From: Bacteroidales bacterium
GTDB taxonomy: Bacteria; Bacteroidota; Bacteroidia; Bacteroidales; P3
Reading direction: 5' to 3'
Assembly: GCA_017446745.1 (NCBI GenBank)
Contig: JAFSQF010000025.1
Coordinates: 1-64,000, forward strand
DNA: 64,000 nt
Shown here: piece after piece, positions 9,768 to 20,074 of the stretch
How the letters are laid out: every line of letters starts with the position of its first letter
Position numbering within the stretch: position 1 is the stretch's first letter
Made by a program: the position numbers and the translations under genes
The notes under the pieces: generated by a model
The model's input: the letters and a program-made list of their open reading frames with translations, nothing else
Databases searched by the model: none
What the model was told of the DNA's origin: nothing

Positions 9768-10081
9768 TACTTGATTACCTCCCCACTCTTTTTGGAATAA
9801 CGGACTAATTTACCTGATTTCTCGTCGATTCTACGACCTATACGGGTCGGGGTTTTGCCCTCCACAACCATTAAGTTCGAGATGTGGATTGGAGCCTCGA
9901 CGTCAACGATGCCGCCCTGAGCGTTCTTGGCATTGGGCTTGGTGTGCTTCTTGTTGACGTTCACTCCCTCGACGATGGCGCGATTCTTTTCGGGATACAC
10001 CTTCAGCACCTTGGCGATCTTGCCTTTGTCGTCGCCGGCGATAACCTGAACCATATCCCCTTTCTTTACGTGCAATTTCAT
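9767..10081 (-). CDS. rplX: 50S ribosomal protein L24
   Basis: L24 is an assembly initiator with a KOW-type SH3 barrel. I start it at the ATG at 10079-10081 ([20 protein letters not shown]), 104 residues; the frame runs 12 codons further up but those residues are not L24-like. The KOW motif, [20 protein letters not shown] and [18 protein letters not shown] are typical. The stop overlaps the rplE start by one base. Confidence 0.96.
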   Translation of the reverse strand: MKLHVKKGDMVQVIAGDDKGKIAKVLKVYPEKNRAIVEGVNVNKKHTKPNAKNAQGGIVDVEAPIHISNLMVVEGKTPTRIGRRIDEKSGKLVRYSKKSGEVIK

Positions 10082-10126
10082 TTCTTTCTTATTGTTTAAA
10101 TTCTTTGTGAGAGACACAAATTAAGC

Positions 10127-10495
10127 TTACAGTACTTCGGGAGCCAAGGAAACAATCTTCATGAACTGTTTTTCACGAAGTTCGCGAGCCACAGGGCCGA
10201 AAATACGGGTGCCGCGCAACTCGTCGGCGGCAGTGAGAAGTACGCAGGCGTTGTCGTCGAATCTGATGTAGGAGCCATCAGCGCGACGGATTTCTTTCTT
10301 GGTACGGACTACCACAGCCTTCGACACGGAGCCTTTCTTGACGTTGCCCGAGGGCAGTGCGTCCTTGACGGCCACCATAATCGTGTCGCCTATTGTGGCA
10401 TATCTCTTCTTAGTGCCACCCAGCACACGGATGCACAGAGCACTCTTGGCACCGCTGTTGTCAGCAACGGTCATTCTGGTTTCTTGCTGTATCAT
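10127..10495 (-). CDS. rplN: 50S ribosomal protein L14
   Basis: L14 sits at the subunit interface. The 122-residue product reads [40 protein letters not shown] and ends [20 protein letters not shown] followed by APEVL, the full-length family pattern. It is 2 bp downstream of rpsQ and 45 bp upstream of rplX. Confidence 0.98.
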   Translation of the reverse strand: MIQQETRMTVADNSGAKSALCIRVLGGTKKRYATIGDTIMVAVKDALPSGNVKKGSVSKAVVVRTKKEIRRADGSYIRFDDNACVLLTAADELRGTRIFGPVARELREKQFMKIVSLAPEVL

Positions 10496-10497
10496 GA

Positions 10498-10752
10498 TTA
10501 CTTCGCTCTTTCAATTATTTCAACTAATCTCCAACATTTGTTTTTGCTGAGCGGACGGGTCTCCATAATCCGCACAGTGTCGCCAATGTTGCATTCATTT
10601 TTCTCATCGTGAGCCATAAATTTGGTAGACTTCTTGACGAACTTGCCATATTTAGGGTGTTTCACCTTGCGTTCAACGAGGACGACGATGGATTTCTCCA
10701 TCTTGTTGCTCGTCACGACGCCGATTCTTTCTTTTCTTAAATTTCTTTCCAT
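10498..10752 (-). CDS. rpsQ: 30S ribosomal protein S17
   Basis: S17 is an early-assembly OB-fold protein. The 84-residue product starts [20 protein letters not shown] and has [20 protein letters not shown] and [20 protein letters not shown], the S17 signature. It lies between rpmC (24 bp) and rplN (2 bp). Confidence 0.98.
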   Translation of the reverse strand: MERNLRKERIGVVTSNKMEKSIVVLVERKVKHPKYGKFVKKSTKFMAHDEKNECNIGDTVRIMETRPLSKNKCWRLVEIIERAK

Positions 10753-10776
10753 CTTCAGACTAGGATTTCATTACCC

Positions 10777-10980
10777 TTAATTTTTACCCTCAAGCTCGCG
10801 GCGGCGCAGCTCGGTGAGGAAACGGGCGATGTTTTTTCTACTTTCTTTGATTTTGTTGGGATTCTCGATGGGCGAGACGGCATGAGTCAACAACATTTTC
10901 TGATACTGCATTTTCTCGTTGTCGAGCCGCTCTTTTATCTCGGCAGTCGAAAGCTCTTTTAATACTAACTGGTTTTTCAT
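10777..10980 (-). CDS. rpmC: 50S ribosomal protein L29
   Basis: L29 is a small two-helix protein next to the exit tunnel, near the docking site for trigger factor. The 67-residue product has LKELSTAEIKERLDNEKMQY and the C-terminal IKESRKNIARFLTELRRREL. It is 14 bp after rplP and 24 bp before rpsQ. Confidence 0.97.
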   Translation of the reverse strand: MKNQLVLKELSTAEIKERLDNEKMQYQKMLLTHAVSPIENPNKIKESRKNIARFLTELRRRELEGKN

Positions 10981-10994
10981 GACATTTATTTGTG

Positions 10995-11420
10995 TTATGC
11001 TTCTTCGATATAATCTCTTCTCACAACAAATTTCGTCGTGATGGGGAGTTTCTGGGCTGCAAGACGCAGTGCTTCCTTAGCAACATCCATCGGCACACCT
11101 TCGCATTCAAAAAGCATCGTGCCGGGCATTACGCGAGCCACAAAGTATTCGGGAGCTCCCTTACCTTTACCCATACGTACCTCGTTGGGTTTCTTGGTGA
11201 TAGGTTTGTCGGGGAAAATACGAATCCAAATCTGACCCTCACGTTTCATATGACGGGTCACAGCCTGACGTGCAGCCTCTATTTGCCGGCCTGTAATGAA
11301 ACAGGTTTCCAAGGACTTAATACCAAAGGTTCCGAAAGCCAACTCGTGTCCACGGAAAGCGTTGCCTTTGATTTTACCTTTCTGCTGCTTTCTGTATCTT
11401 GTTTTCTTAGGTTGTAACAT
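10995..11420 (-). CDS. rplP: 50S ribosomal protein L16
   Basis: L16 helps position A-site tRNA. The 141-residue product reads [20 protein letters not shown], has [40 protein letters not shown] and [16 protein letters not shown] helices near the end ([18 protein letters not shown]). It lies 59 bp after rpsC and 14 bp before rpmC. Confidence 0.98.
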   Translation of the reverse strand: MLQPKKTRYRKQQKGKIKGNAFRGHELAFGTFGIKSLETCFITGRQIEAARQAVTRHMKREGQIWIRIFPDKPITKKPNEVRMGKGKGAPEYFVARVMPGTMLFECEGVPMDVAKEALRLAAQKLPITTKFVVRRDYIEEA

Positions 11421-11479
11421 TGTTACTTCTTTTTAAAGGGACTCCAAAAGCTGGCCGCAAAGGGCCAGGATAAGGTGTC

Positions 11480-12232
11480 TTACTTGCTGTTATTATTTCT
11501 ATTGTTATTTCTCTTGCGGGGGCCTGATGAAGGACGGCCCATGCCGGCAGGGCGCTTGTTGTCGCGGGCGGCCTGACCACCAACGGTGGAGGGTACCAGT
11601 TCTCTCTTGCCATATATCACGCCACGGCAAATCCACACCTTAACGCCCATGCGTCCGTAGGCAGTGTGAGCCTCGGCGAGTGCATAGTCGATATCAGCAC
11701 GGAGAGTGTGAAGAGGAGTACGGCCTTCTTTGTAATGCTCAGTACGCGACATTTCAGCACCTCCGATACGACCGGAGATGGAGACCTTAATGCCTTCGGC
11801 ACCGATTCTCATGGTGGAGGCAATGGCAGTCTTGATGGCACGGCGATACTGTACGCGGCCTTCAATCTGCTTGGCAATGTTCTGAGCCACCAGAACGGCA
11901 TCAAGCTCAGGGCGTTTGACCTCAGAGATGTTGATTTGAACATCTTTGCCGGTGAGTTTTTTAAGCTCTTCCTTCAGCTTGTCGACTTCCGAACCGGCCT
12001 TACCGATGATAAGACCCGGACGTGCGGTGTTGATTGTTACGGTGAGGAGCTTCAGAGTTCTCTCGATGTAAATCTTCGAGATGCCGGCTTTCACGAGACG
12101 AGCGTTGAGGTACTTACGGATCTTATTGTCCTCAACTAACTTCTGCTCGAATTTTCTTCCGCCATACCAGTTAGAGTCCCATCCGCGGATGATACCTAAT
12201 CTGTTTCCAATTGGGTTAGTTTTTTGTCCCAT
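11480..12232 (-). CDS. rpsC: 30S ribosomal protein S3
   Basis: S3 lines the mRNA entry channel. The 250-residue product starts [20 protein letters not shown], contains a KH domain (about 40-110, with [18 protein letters not shown]), and the C-terminal S3 domain with [20 protein letters not shown] and [20 protein letters not shown]. The last 30 residues are an Arg/Asn-rich disordered tail, longer than in E. coli. It follows rplV after 30 bp. Confidence 0.98.
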   Translation of the reverse strand: MGQKTNPIGNRLGIIRGWDSNWYGGRKFEQKLVEDNKIRKYLNARLVKAGISKIYIERTLKLLTVTINTARPGLIIGKAGSEVDKLKEELKKLTGKDVQINISEVKRPELDAVLVAQNIAKQIEGRVQYRRAIKTAIASTMRIGAEGIKVSISGRIGGAEMSRTEHYKEGRTPLHTLRADIDYALAEAHTAYGRMGVKVWICRGVIYGKRELVPSTVGGQAARDNKRPAGMGRPSSGPRKRNNNRNNNSK

Positions 12233-12262
12233 TACTGTAATTCTTCTTTTTAATTACTATTG

Positions 12263-12697
12263 TTATTCTTCTGCTTGCGACGTTGTGCTAGCATTGCCCT
12301 CCTCGACGCGGCTGCCGATGATCATAGTGATGTGGTTGCTGCGTTTGCGGATTCTGTAACCACGGCCTTGAGGGGCTGTGCGCATACGCTTCATGGTGCG
12401 GCCTTCGTCGACCATGATAGTTTTCACGTACAGCTGGCTGTCCTCGATGCGCTTACCTTCGTTCTTGGCCTGCCAGTTGGCGACAGCCGAGAGGAGGAGC
12501 TTGCGCATTTTGGGAGCGGACTCGCGAGGATTGAATTGGAGGATGGCCAAAGCTTTGTCGACATCAACACCACGGATCAGGTCGGCCACAAGACGGGTCT
12601 TGCGGGGAGAGGTGGGATTGTTCATCAGCTTCGCCACATAGAGGGTCTTGTTGGCTTCTTTTCGTGCTTCAGCACTATTATGTTTTCTACGTCCCAT
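12263..12697 (-). CDS. rplV: 50S ribosomal protein L22
   Basis: L22 extends a hairpin into the peptide exit tunnel. The 144-residue product has NNPTSPRKTRLVADLIRGVD, the helix AILQFNPRESAPKMRKLLLS, AVANWQAKNEG and the tunnel-loop RTMKRMRTAPQGRGYRIRKR. About 15 extra acidic/Ser/Thr residues follow the family's usual end. It lies between rpsS (40 bp) and rpsC (30 bp). Confidence 0.98.
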   Translation of the reverse strand: MGRRKHNSAEARKEANKTLYVAKLMNNPTSPRKTRLVADLIRGVDVDKALAILQFNPRESAPKMRKLLLSAVANWQAKNEGKRIEDSQLYVKTIMVDEGRTMKRMRTAPQGRGYRIRKRSNHITMIIGSRVEEGNASTTSQAEE

Positions 12698-12737
12698 TAT
12701 TCTAATTGCATTTTAGGATACCTAAGGATATCACAAT

Positions 12738-13016
12738 TTATTTTTTACCTTTATCTTTGGAGCCGGCGTGGCCACGGAAAATGCGCGTGGGTGCGAACTC
12801 GCCAAGCTTATGACCAACCATGTTCTCAGTGACATAGACCGGAATGAACTTATTGCCATTGTGGACGGCAATTGTCTGACCCACGAAGTCAGGCGAGATC
12901 ATCGATGCTCTGGACCAGGTCTTGATGGTGACTTTCTTGTTGCTTTGTTGGGCCTCGATAACTCTTTTTTCAAGTTTGTGGAAGATGTACGGACCCTTCT
13001 TTAATGAACGACTCAT
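12738..13016 (-). CDS. rpsS: 30S ribosomal protein S19
   Basis: S19 is in the 30S head next to S13. The 92-residue product starts [20 protein letters not shown], has [20 protein letters not shown] and [20 protein letters not shown], ending in a [11 protein letters not shown] tail. It lies between rplB (24 bp) and rplV (40 bp). Confidence 0.98.
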   Translation of the reverse strand: MSRSLKKGPYIFHKLEKRVIEAQQSNKKVTIKTWSRASMISPDFVGQTIAVHNGNKFIPVYVTENMVGHKLGEFAPTRIFRGHAGSKDKGKK

Positions 13017-13040
13017 CTTTTTCTTCTCGTTTAATCGTTA

Positions 13041-13865
13041 TTACTTCTTTCTTCTTTCGATGATGTAACGGCTCGACTGCTTTTTCGGTGCGCGAGTCTT
13101 GTAACCCTTAGCGGGGATACCCTTACGCGAACGAGGATGACCGCCGGACTGACGACCTTCGCCACCGCCCATGGGGTGATCAACAGGGTTCATGACAACG
13201 CCGCGGTTGCGTGGACGGCGACCGAGGTGACGTTTATAACCGGCCTTGCCACCGACCTCGAGGTTGTGCTCAGGGTTGGAGACGATACCGACAGTAGCAC
13301 GGCAGGCCTGGAGAATCATGCGCATTTCGCCAGAGGGCATCTTGATGATGGCATACTTGTCGTCGCGGGACATGAGCTGAGCGTAAGCGCCAGCCGAGCG
13401 GACCATTTTGGCACCCTGTCCGGGACGGAGTTCGATGTTGTGGATCAAGGTACCGAAGGGGATTTCGGCAAGGGTCAGGGTGTTGCCGATCTCAGGAGCG
13501 GCGCCGTTGCCCGACATGATGGTCTGACCGACCTTGAGGCCCTGGGGGCAGAGTATATAGCGTTTCTCGCCGTCGGCATAGTAAACCAAAGCGATGCGCG
13601 AACTGCGGTTGGGGTCGTACTCAATGGTCTTGACAGTTGCGGGGATACCATCTTTGTCGCGCTTGAAGTCGACAAAGCGATACAGTTGCTTATGACCACC
13701 GCCGATGTAGCGCATGGTCATTTTACCCTGATTGTTGCGGCCGCCCGATTTGCGGCCACCAAAAACGAGGCTCTTCTCCGGCTTGGTGGCGGTGATATCA
13801 TCGTTGGTGACAACGATTTTATGACGCTGACCAGGAGTCGTTGGTTTGATTTTCTTTAAAGCCAT
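13041..13865 (-). CDS. rplB: 50S ribosomal protein L2
   Basis: L2 is essential for subunit joining and peptidyl-transferase assembly. The 274-residue product has both family domains, with [39 protein letters not shown] and the highly conserved [20 protein letters not shown] region (about 220-240) that reaches the catalytic centre. It follows rplW after 65 bp. Confidence 0.98.
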   Translation of the reverse strand: MALKKIKPTTPGQRHKIVVTNDDITATKPEKSLVFGGRKSGGRNNQGKMTMRYIGGGHKQLYRFVDFKRDKDGIPATVKTIEYDPNRSSRIALVYYADGEKRYILCPQGLKVGQTIMSGNGAAPEIGNTLTLAEIPFGTLIHNIELRPGQGAKMVRSAGAYAQLMSRDDKYAIIKMPSGEMRMILQACRATVGIVSNPEHNLEVGGKAGYKRHLGRRPRNRGVVMNPVDHPMGGGEGRQSGGHPRSRKGIPAKGYKTRAPKKQSSRYIIERRKK

Positions 13866-13930
13866 TTCTTTAACTAATTCTTATTGTTCGCTTATCAGTG
13901 GAACAAACTATTATTGATTGATGATAAATA

Positions 13931-14281
13931 TTAGATGCCTGCGTAGAAATCAATAGTATTGTCTGGGGCCAAGGTGACGATAGCTTTTTTGAAAGCATTG
14001 GTGCGACCCTGAAGGAAACCGGCCTTGGTATAGCGGCTCTTGGCCTTGCCCGAGTAGTTCATAGTATTGACATCCAAAACTTTCACGTTATAGAGCTGCT
14101 CGACAGCCTTCTTGATTTCGATTTTGTTGGCGCGTTTGTCAACGATAAAGCCATAACGGTTTCTGGCGGGCTTTAGCTCGATGCCTTTGTGGCGCTGTAT
14201 CTTATTCAGCTTAGGTTCTGCGGCCGCCTCGGTTATGCGGGTCATCTTCTCGCTGATGAGGGGTTTTATGATAATATTCAT
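13931..14281 (-). CDS. rplW: 50S ribosomal protein L23
   Basis: L23 is at the tunnel exit and forms the main ribosomal docking site for trigger factor, which is encoded at 55316-56656. The 116-residue product starts MNIIIKPLISEKMTRITEAA and has YGFIVDKRANKIEIKKAVEQ, LYNVKVLDVNTMNYSGKAKS and RTNAFKKAIVTLAP. It carries an insertion of roughly 15 residues near positions 20-40 compared with E. coli L23. Confidence 0.97.
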   Translation of the reverse strand: MNIIIKPLISEKMTRITEAAAEPKLNKIQRHKGIELKPARNRYGFIVDKRANKIEIKKAVEQLYNVKVLDVNTMNYSGKAKSRYTKAGFLQGRTNAFKKAIVTLAPDNTIDFYAGI

Positions 14282-14316
14282 TTGTTAAAAATTCTTAATC
14301 GTTCTACTTACACTAC

Positions 14317-14949
14317 TTATTTTGCAGACAAAACGCGTTCAATTTCGTTAATTGAGCCCTCACAAAGAACAACATTAGAGGCGTTAACAATGTCGTAAGT
14401 ATTTAGCTGAGACACGTTTACGACTTTAACGTTTTTCAAGTTACGAGCAGACAAAGATACGAAATTATTTTGATTCTCAAGAACGAATAATGATTTCTTA
14501 TCGTTCACGTTGAGTTTTTTCAGCACATCGATCATGCTCTTAGTCTTGGGGGCATCGAACGAGAAGTTCTCAACGATAGTGAGCGCATTATCGTTGACTT
14601 TATAGGTGAGAGCAGAACGGCGGGCGAGGCGTTTTACCTTGATGTTCAGTTTGAAGCGATAGTCACGAGGTTTAGGGCCGAAGATGCGGCCGCCGCCAAC
14701 GAACACAGGGCTCTTGATATCGCCGGAGCGGGCACCGCCGGTACCTTTCTGACGTTTAAGCTTACGAGTGCTGTGAGCAATCTCAGAACGTTCTTTGCTT
14801 TTATGCGTGCCCTGACGCTGGTCGGCAAGGTATTGCTTGACGTCCAGATATATAGCGTGGTCGTTGGGCTCGATGGCGAAAACAGAATCGTCAAGATTGA
14901 TGGTTCTTCCGGTTTCGCTTCCGTTGACATTATAAACTTTTAACTCCAT
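14317..14949 (-). CDS. rplD: 50S ribosomal protein L4
   Basis: L4 has a globular domain and a long loop into the exit tunnel. The 210-residue product shows the loop region [20 protein letters not shown] and [20 protein letters not shown]. Its start overlaps the rplC stop by 10 bp, indicating coupled translation. In enteric bacteria L4 represses the S10 operon through an mRNA leader; no such leader is evident. Confidence 0.97.
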   Translation of the reverse strand: MELKVYNVNGSETGRTINLDDSVFAIEPNDHAIYLDVKQYLADQRQGTHKSKERSEIAHSTRKLKRQKGTGGARSGDIKSPVFVGGGRIFGPKPRDYRFKLNIKVKRLARRSALTYKVNDNALTIVENFSFDAPKTKSMIDVLKKLNVNDKKSLFVLENQNNFVSLSARNLKNVKVVNVSQLNTYDIVNASNVVLCEGSINEIERVLSAK

Positions 14950-15569
14950 CTTTCCAGTTTTAAAATTGAACCTTTTGGTCCCGGTACAGAACCTTTAACA
15001 ATCATTAAATTCTTTTCAGCAATAATCTTAACCACCTGAAGGTTTTGGACTTTAACGCGGTGGTTGCCGGTCTGGCCGGCCATACGCATACCCTTGAAGA
15101 TACGAGAAGGATAGGACGAGGCACCAATCGAACCGGGAGCGCGGAGACGGTCGTGCTGGCCGTGAGTCAGGTCTCCGACACCGCCGAAGCCGTGTCTTTT
15201 GACGACGCCCTGGAAGCCTTTACCTTTGGAGGTGCCGACGACGTCGACGAACTCGCCTTCCTGAAAAACATCAACGGTGAGGATTTCACCATATTTTTTC
15301 TTGTGGCCTTCCTCAAAACGAGAGAACTCGGCGAGGTAGCGCTTAGGAGTGGTACCAGCCTTGGCGAAATGGCCACGCATGGGTTTGTTGGTATGCGATT
15401 CTTTCTTTTCACCGAAAGCCAACTGAATGGCTTCGTAGCCATCTTTTTCGATGGTTCTTACTTGTGTGACGACACAAGGACCAGCTTCAATAACAGTGCA
15501 CGGTATCTGCTTACCGTCGGCATCAAAAAGACTGGTCATTCCGATTTTTTTACCTAATAATCCTGACAT
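14940..15569 (-). CDS. rplC: 50S ribosomal protein L3
   Basis: L3 is an assembly-initiating protein near the peptidyl-transferase centre. The 209-residue product starts [20 protein letters not shown] and has [20 protein letters not shown], the [20 protein letters not shown] loop and [20 protein letters not shown]. The 91-bp gap to rpsJ is the longest spacer in the superoperon; I see no gene or convincing structure in it. Confidence 0.98.
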   Translation of the reverse strand: MSGLLGKKIGMTSLFDADGKQIPCTVIEAGPCVVTQVRTIEKDGYEAIQLAFGEKKESHTNKPMRGHFAKAGTTPKRYLAEFSRFEEGHKKKYGEILTVDVFQEGEFVDVVGTSKGKGFQGVVKRHGFGGVGDLTHGQHDRLRAPGSIGASSYPSRIFKGMRMAGQTGNHRVKVQNLQVVKIIAEKNLMIVKGSVPGPKGSILKLERWS

Positions 15570-15660
15570 TACTTTTTTTGATGGATTAGTTGTTTTACAG
15601 TTATCAGCTTACTTGCCGCAGCAGTGGTGACGACAGAGGCATAGGCTGAATAGGGTTATT

Positions 15661-15969
15661 TCAGACTTTGATTTCCACTTCAACACCACTGGGGAGTTCG
15701 AGCTTCATAAGGGCATCGATGGTCTTGGTACGATCGTTAATCTCGATGTCCATCAAGCGCTTGTAGCTGCTCAGTTCGAACTGTTCGCGCGACTTCTTGT
15801 TGACGAAAGTCGAACGGTTCACAGTGAAAATCTTTTTGTTGGTGGGCAGCGGAATGGGGCCATTCACCACCGCGCCGGTCATCTTAACGGTCTTCACAAT
15901 CTTCTCGGCCGACTTGTCGACCAGATTGTGATCGTAAGATTTGAGTTTGATTCTGATTCTTTGACTCAC
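15661..15969 (-). CDS. rpsJ: 30S ribosomal protein S10 (NusE)
   Basis: S10 is a 30S head protein and, as NusE, a transcription antitermination factor. The 102-residue product has [40 protein letters not shown] and [20 protein letters not shown]. It lies 22 bp after fusA with no tuf between them, so the str and S10 operons are joined directly, as in other Bacteroidota. Confidence 0.98.
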   Translation of the reverse strand: MSQRIRIKLKSYDHNLVDKSAEKIVKTVKMTGAVVNGPIPLPTNKKIFTVNRSTFVNKKSREQFELSSYKRLMDIEINDRTKTIDALMKLELPSGVEVEIKV

Positions 15970-15991
15970 GGTTTTAGATTTTAGAATATCT

Positions 15992-18085
15992 TTATGAATA
16001 AATGTATTTGCTTTTCAAAATAGCATCCTGCTGGTCTTTGCTGACCTCAGCATAATGTGAGAACTCCATGGTGGAGTTGGCGCGGCCGGAGGTGATGGTG
16101 CGCAAGGCGGTGACATAACCGAACATTTGCTCCAGTGGCACCTTGGCATGGATTGCCTGCACGCCGACTTTGGCGGAGATGTTCTCCAGCATGCCACGAC
16201 GACGGTTGAGGTCGCCGGTGACATCGCCAACATAAGCGTCGGGAGTAAGGACTTCCAATTTCATGATGGGTTCCAGCAACACGGGGCCGGCCTTGCGGCA
16301 GGCATTCTTGAACCCTATCTTTGCGCAGACCTCGAAAGAGAGCTGGTCGCTGTCGACAGGGTGGAACGAGCCATCGATGACACGCACCTTCATGCTGTCG
16401 AGAGGATAGCCGGCAAGCACACCATTAAGCATGGCCTCTTTGAAGCCTTTCTCAATGGCAGGCATATACTCCTTAGGAATGTTGCCACCTTTTACTTCAT
16501 TGATGAACTGCAGACCTTTAAAGCCCTCGTCGGCAGGACCGATTTCGAACAGGATATCGGCAAATTTACCCTTACCTCCAGTCTGCTTCTTATAGATTTC
16601 GTGATGCTGAACAGTCTGAGTGATAGCCTCTTTATAAGCCACCTCGGGACGACCCTGGTTCACCTCGACACCGAACTCACGACGCAGACGGTCGAGGATA
16701 ATGTCGAGATGCAACTCGCCCATACCGCTGATGATAGTCTGACCGGAGACCTCGTCGGTTTTGACACGGAAAGTTGGATCCTCTTCGGCAAGTTTTATCA
16801 AGGCATTGGTAAGCTTGTCCATATCGCCCTGCGTCAGCGGTTCCACGGCAATGCTGATAACCGGTTCAGGGAACTTCATCGACTCCAGGATGATGGGGTG
16901 ATGTTCATCGCAGAGAGTGTGGCCTGTTTTGATGTCCTTGAAACCTACAGCAGCACCGATGTCGCCAGCCTCAATACGGTCGAGGGGGTTTTGCTTGTTG
17001 CTGTGCATCTGCATGATACGCGAGATACGTTCTTTCTTGCCGGTATTGGCGTTGTAGACATACGAACCGGATTCCAAGCTGCCGCTATAAACGCGGAAGA
17101 AACAGAGGCGTCCGACGTAAGGGTCAGTGGCTATCTTAAAGGCGAGAGCCGAGAAAGGAGCCTTCACGTCAATCTTACGTGATTCCACTTTCTCAGTCTT
17201 GGGGTTGATGCCCTCAACGTCGTTCATATCCAAAGGTGACGGGAGGAATGCAGCGACGGCGTCGAGCAAAGACTGAACACCTTTGTTTTTGAAAGCAGAG
17301 CCGCACATCACAGGGGTAATCTTCATGGCCAGGGTGGCCTTGCGGATTTCCGAGATAATGTCCTCTTCAGTGATGGAATCGGGGTCGTCGAAAAACTTCA
17401 TCATAAGTTCCTCGTTCTCCTCGGCAACACCTTCGATGAGTTTCTGACGATATTCAGCCACAATATCTTTAAGATCGTCGGGCATCGGGACCTCGTAGAA
17501 CTTAGTGCCATTGGAAGCCTCGTCCCAGATCAAAGCCTTGTTGGTGATGAGGTTTACCACGCCCTTGTAGAGGTCTTCCTGTCCGATGGGTATCTCGATA
17601 GGTATAGGATTGGCGCCAAGGCGTTCCTTGATCTGGTTGACAACCGAGAAGAAGTCGGCGCCGGCACGGTCCATCTTGTTGACGAAAGCTATACGAGGCA
17701 CCTTATACTTATCGGCTTGACGCCATACCGTTTCCGACTGGGGTTCAACGCCGCCTACGGCACAGAAGATGGCGATAGCGCCATCAAGGACCCTGAGCGA
17801 GCGTTCGACCTCGACGGTGAAGTCGACGTGCCCCGGGGTATCAATAATGTTGTACTTATAGCGGTTGGACTTCCATTCCCAATAAACGGTGGTGGCGGCA
17901 GAGGTAATGGTGATGCCTCTTTCCTGTTCCTGCACCATCCAGTCCATGGTAGCCGAACCCTCGTGGGTTTCGCCGAGCTTGTAGTTCTTGCCCGTGTAAT
18001 AGAGAATGCGCTCAGTCGTTGTCGTTTTGCCGGCATCGATATGAGCCATAATTCCTATGTTTCTTGTAAAATGGAGATCGGACAT
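15992..18085 (-). CDS. fusA: Translation elongation factor G
   Basis: EF-G is the GTPase that drives translocation and, with RRF, ribosome recycling. The 697-residue product has the full five-domain layout. The G domain carries the P-loop [19 protein letters not shown] (residues 14-32), switch [22 protein letters not shown] and NKMDRAGAD. Domain II is at about 290-400, domains III-V follow, and VDVAF-type loops are seen near [18 protein letters not shown] in domain IV. It lies between rpsG (63 bp) and rpsJ (22 bp). A second EF-G paralogue, if any, is outside the window. Confidence 0.98.
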   Translation of the reverse strand: MSDLHFTRNIGIMAHIDAGKTTTTERILYYTGKNYKLGETHEGSATMDWMVQEQERGITITSAATTVYWEWKSNRYKYNIIDTPGHVDFTVEVERSLRVLDGAIAIFCAVGGVEPQSETVWRQADKYKVPRIAFVNKMDRAGADFFSVVNQIKERLGANPIPIEIPIGQEDLYKGVVNLITNKALIWDEASNGTKFYEVPMPDDLKDIVAEYRQKLIEGVAEENEELMMKFFDDPDSITEEDIISEIRKATLAMKITPVMCGSAFKNKGVQSLLDAVAAFLPSPLDMNDVEGINPKTEKVESRKIDVKAPFSALAFKIATDPYVGRLCFFRVYSGSLESGSYVYNANTGKKERISRIMQMHSNKQNPLDRIEAGDIGAAVGFKDIKTGHTLCDEHHPIILESMKFPEPVISIAVEPLTQGDMDKLTNALIKLAEEDPTFRVKTDEVSGQTIISGMGELHLDIILDRLRREFGVEVNQGRPEVAYKEAITQTVQHHEIYKKQTGGKGKFADILFEIGPADEGFKGLQFINEVKGGNIPKEYMPAIEKGFKEAMLNGVLAGYPLDSMKVRVIDGSFHPVDSDQLSFEVCAKIGFKNACRKAGPVLLEPIMKLEVLTPDAYVGDVTGDLNRRRGMLENISAKVGVQAIHAKVPLEQMFGYVTALRTITSGRANSTMEFSHYAEVSKDQQDAILKSKYIYS

Positions 18086-18148
18086 AATACTACTGTTTTA
18101 AGACTGGGAAAGAATGGTAAAGATAAGATAAGACAATTGGGTGGGCGA

Positions 18149-18616
18149 TTAGAATCTGAAGTGTGAGAAGGCCTTGTTGGCCTCGGCCATACGGTGGATA
18201 TCCTCTTTGCGTTTGAAAGCTGCGCCCTCTTCCTTGTAAGCGGCTTGGATTTCGCCAGCCAATTTCAGGGCCATGGTTTTCTCGCTGCGTTTGCGGCTGA
18301 AGCTGATGAGGTTCTTCATACCGATGCTTTGTTTGCGCTCGGGGCGTATCTCAGTAGGCACCTGGAACGTGGCGCCACCGATGCGGCGGCTCTTAACCTC
18401 GACAGAGGGGGTGATGTTAGCCAGGGCTTTTTTCCAAACCTCGAGGCCGTCCTCTTTGGTACGGTCGCTTACAACGTCAATGGCCTCGTAGAAAATCTTG
18501 TAGGCAATGGTTTTCTTACCGCCCATCATGAGGTTGTTGACGAACTTGGTGACGAGCACATCGTTATATTTAGGATCCGGAAGGATGATTCTCTTCTTGG
18601 GTTTTGCTTTTCTCAT
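18149..18616 (-). CDS. rpsG: 30S ribosomal protein S7
   Basis: S7 nucleates assembly of the 30S head. The 155-residue product starts [20 protein letters not shown] and has [40 protein letters not shown] and [20 protein letters not shown]. It is 37 bp after rpsL and 63 bp before fusA, the str-operon order. Confidence 0.98.
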   Translation of the reverse strand: MRKAKPKKRIILPDPKYNDVLVTKFVNNLMMGGKKTIAYKIFYEAIDVVSDRTKEDGLEVWKKALANITPSVEVKSRRIGGATFQVPTEIRPERKQSIGMKNLISFSRKRSEKTMALKLAGEIQAAYKEEGAAFKRKEDIHRMAEANKAFSHFRF

Positions 18617-18653
18617 TTCAGTAATCGAGCTAAAAACTTATTTCACAAAAGGT

Positions 18654-19037
18654 TTATTTAGCGGCCTGTTTCGGACGTTTGGCACCATATTTGGAGCGGC
18701 GTTGGCGACGTCCGTCAACTCCGGAGGTATCCAGGGCACCACGGATGATATGGTAACGGACACCTGGCAGGTCCTTCACACGGCCACCGCGGATCATCAC
18801 GATGCTGTGCTCCTGAAGGTTATGGCCCTCGCCGGGGATGTAGGCGTTGACCTCCTTTTGGTTGGTGAGGCGGACACGGGCGACCTTACGCATAGCCGAG
18901 TTAGGTTTCTTGGGGGTGGTGGTGTACACACGGGTGCACACGCCACGACGTTGAGGACATGAGTCGAGAGCAGGCGATTTGCTCTTATACTCCAATTTCT
19001 GACGTCCTTTGCGAACTAATTGCTGGATTGTTGGCAT
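18654..19037 (-). CDS. rpsL: 30S ribosomal protein S12
   Basis: S12 monitors decoding in the A site and is the classic streptomycin-resistance target. The 127-residue product starts [20 protein letters not shown] and shows [20 protein letters not shown] and [20 protein letters not shown]. Both Lys residues of the wild-type, streptomycin-sensitive sequence (in TPKKPNS and GRVKDLPG) are present. It is the first gene of the superoperon, about 80 bp downstream of the promoter at 19119-19150. Confidence 0.98.
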   Translation of the reverse strand: MPTIQQLVRKGRQKLEYKSKSPALDSCPQRRGVCTRVYTTTPKKPNSAMRKVARVRLTNQKEVNAYIPGEGHNLQEHSIVMIRGGRVKDLPGVRYHIIRGALDTSGVDGRRQRRSKYGAKRPKQAAK

Positions 19038-19118
19038 TTCTGATTTTAACTATTATTATTTCTAAATTAATATTTTGCACTATAATGAGCGGGCATGACA
19101 CACCCACAAAAGGAAATG

Positions 19119-19150
19119 CAAAATTACAACCATTTTTCAAACCCACAAAA
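19119..19150 (-). promoter_or_regulatory. Promoter of the ribosomal superoperon
   Basis: On the minus strand a -33 box TTTTG (19150-19146) is followed by a 19-bp spacer and a -7 box TAATTTTG (19126-19119). This matches the Bacteroidetes primary-sigma consensus TTTG-N19-TAnnTTTG. Predicted transcription starts near 19110, giving an rpsL leader of about 75 nt. Confidence 0.85.
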
Positions 19151-19362
19151 CAGACACGTAACTATATTTGTTAAAAAATCTAAAAAAGTCAAATAGAATC
19201 TATAAAACAATAACTTATAACCATGTTAAAAAAAATTCATAATTCAGTTAGGAGCAACAAGGGCATCAAACAAAAGGACCATTTAGAGTATGGTGTAGAC
19301 AGCAAACATCGGCACAATTTACAAAAATACAAGTTGCAGCAACTGGAGATTAGCGCTCATAT

Positions 19363-19433
19363 TCTTTTAACAGCAATTAACAGCAATTATCCAGAAATTA
19401 TTTATAGAACGTGAGTGACCATGAATGCCCGTG
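19363..19433 (-). repeat. Dispersed repeat, inverted partner of 30085-30180
   Basis: The segment carries CTTTTAACAGCAATTA, a second CAGCAATTATC, then AACGTGAGTGACC and ATGAATGCCCGTGAAT. The reverse complement of 30085-30180 has the same order of blocks. The two copies therefore lie in opposite orientation on either side of the accessory zone. The function is unknown. Confidence 0.6.
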
Positions 19434-19792
19434 AATTATCGTAAATGTCAAATAAATATGACTAATTACTTATTAGAACATTTGCAGAAAAAATAGAAAA
19501 ATTTTAAAAATTAGATCAATTTGACTTTATGATTTCTGGAATTTCAAAAAATCAACCAAAACAAATTAACATTATTTAACTTGTAAAACACAAGTAAATA
19601 CCTTTATTTTGTAAAAAATAAAAAAAACACAAAAACAAATATCATAATAATTAACAGCATATTATACAATATACAAATATAGCCAAAATTAAAATAAACA
19701 ATAAAAATAATGGAAATAATGGAAAAACATTACAATCAAAACAAATCAACCTGTAATGTAATTATCTCTATTTTATGCAACGGTAAAAAAAT

Positions 19793-19906
19793 AAGGTAAT
19801 ATGATGGATAAAATGAGAGCGTGTTTCTACGAAACGCATAGAATATTGGTTGTCAACAGCCCCACACTACGTGCGGGGTTATTGAGAGTAAGCCCCTCCG
19901 GGGCTT
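19793..19906 (+). repeat. 114-bp dispersed hairpin repeat, copy 1
   Basis: Nearly identical to 30519-30632 over the whole length. It holds three small hairpins in fixed order: GTTTC-TAC-GAAAC, an imperfect CCCCACAC-TAC-GTGCGGGG, and AAGCCCC-TCC-GGGGCTT. A degraded third copy lies at 27824-27876. All three are in the same orientation. Confidence 0.8.
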
Positions 19907-20074
19907 TATTGTATCAACTTATTTTTTGATGATTGCTATATTAATTTTCACAAATCAAAGCAGCATTTATTGCCAGTCTTCAAAAAAAGCAAACGATCAT
20001 ATATGGTACGGGGCTCAAAATGAATGTTAATTATGAACAGTTACTTAATATAGAATGTATAAAATAAAGCCATT

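Larger units (their letters stand above)
19151..20074. other. AT-rich intergenic region with dispersed repeats
   Basis: About 920 bp separate the ribosomal promoter from the first T9SS gene. The DNA is very AT-rich and I see no convincing gene: a 63-codon plus-strand frame at 19223-19414 has no recognisable product. It contains two dispersed repeats listed separately (19363-19433 and 19793-19906) and, at 19908-19927, a reverse-complement copy of a sequence also found at 30211-30231 and 35198-35220. Confidence 0.7.

Noticed and set aside
15570..15660. L4-responsive leader between rpsJ and rplC
   Set aside because: The 91-bp gap has no convincing hairpin or terminator, and in E. coli the L4 leader lies upstream of rpsJ, not here.
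19223..19414. 63-codon plus-strand gene
   Set aside because: It is AT-rich, has no recognised product or promoter, and its end overlaps a dispersed repeat.
19151..20074. tRNA or other structured RNA genes in the long spacers
   Set aside because: No cloverleaf with a conserved T-arm GTTCRA and matching acceptor stem was found here or in the spacers at 29879-30913 and 35121-35695; the hairpins present belong to dispersed repeats.
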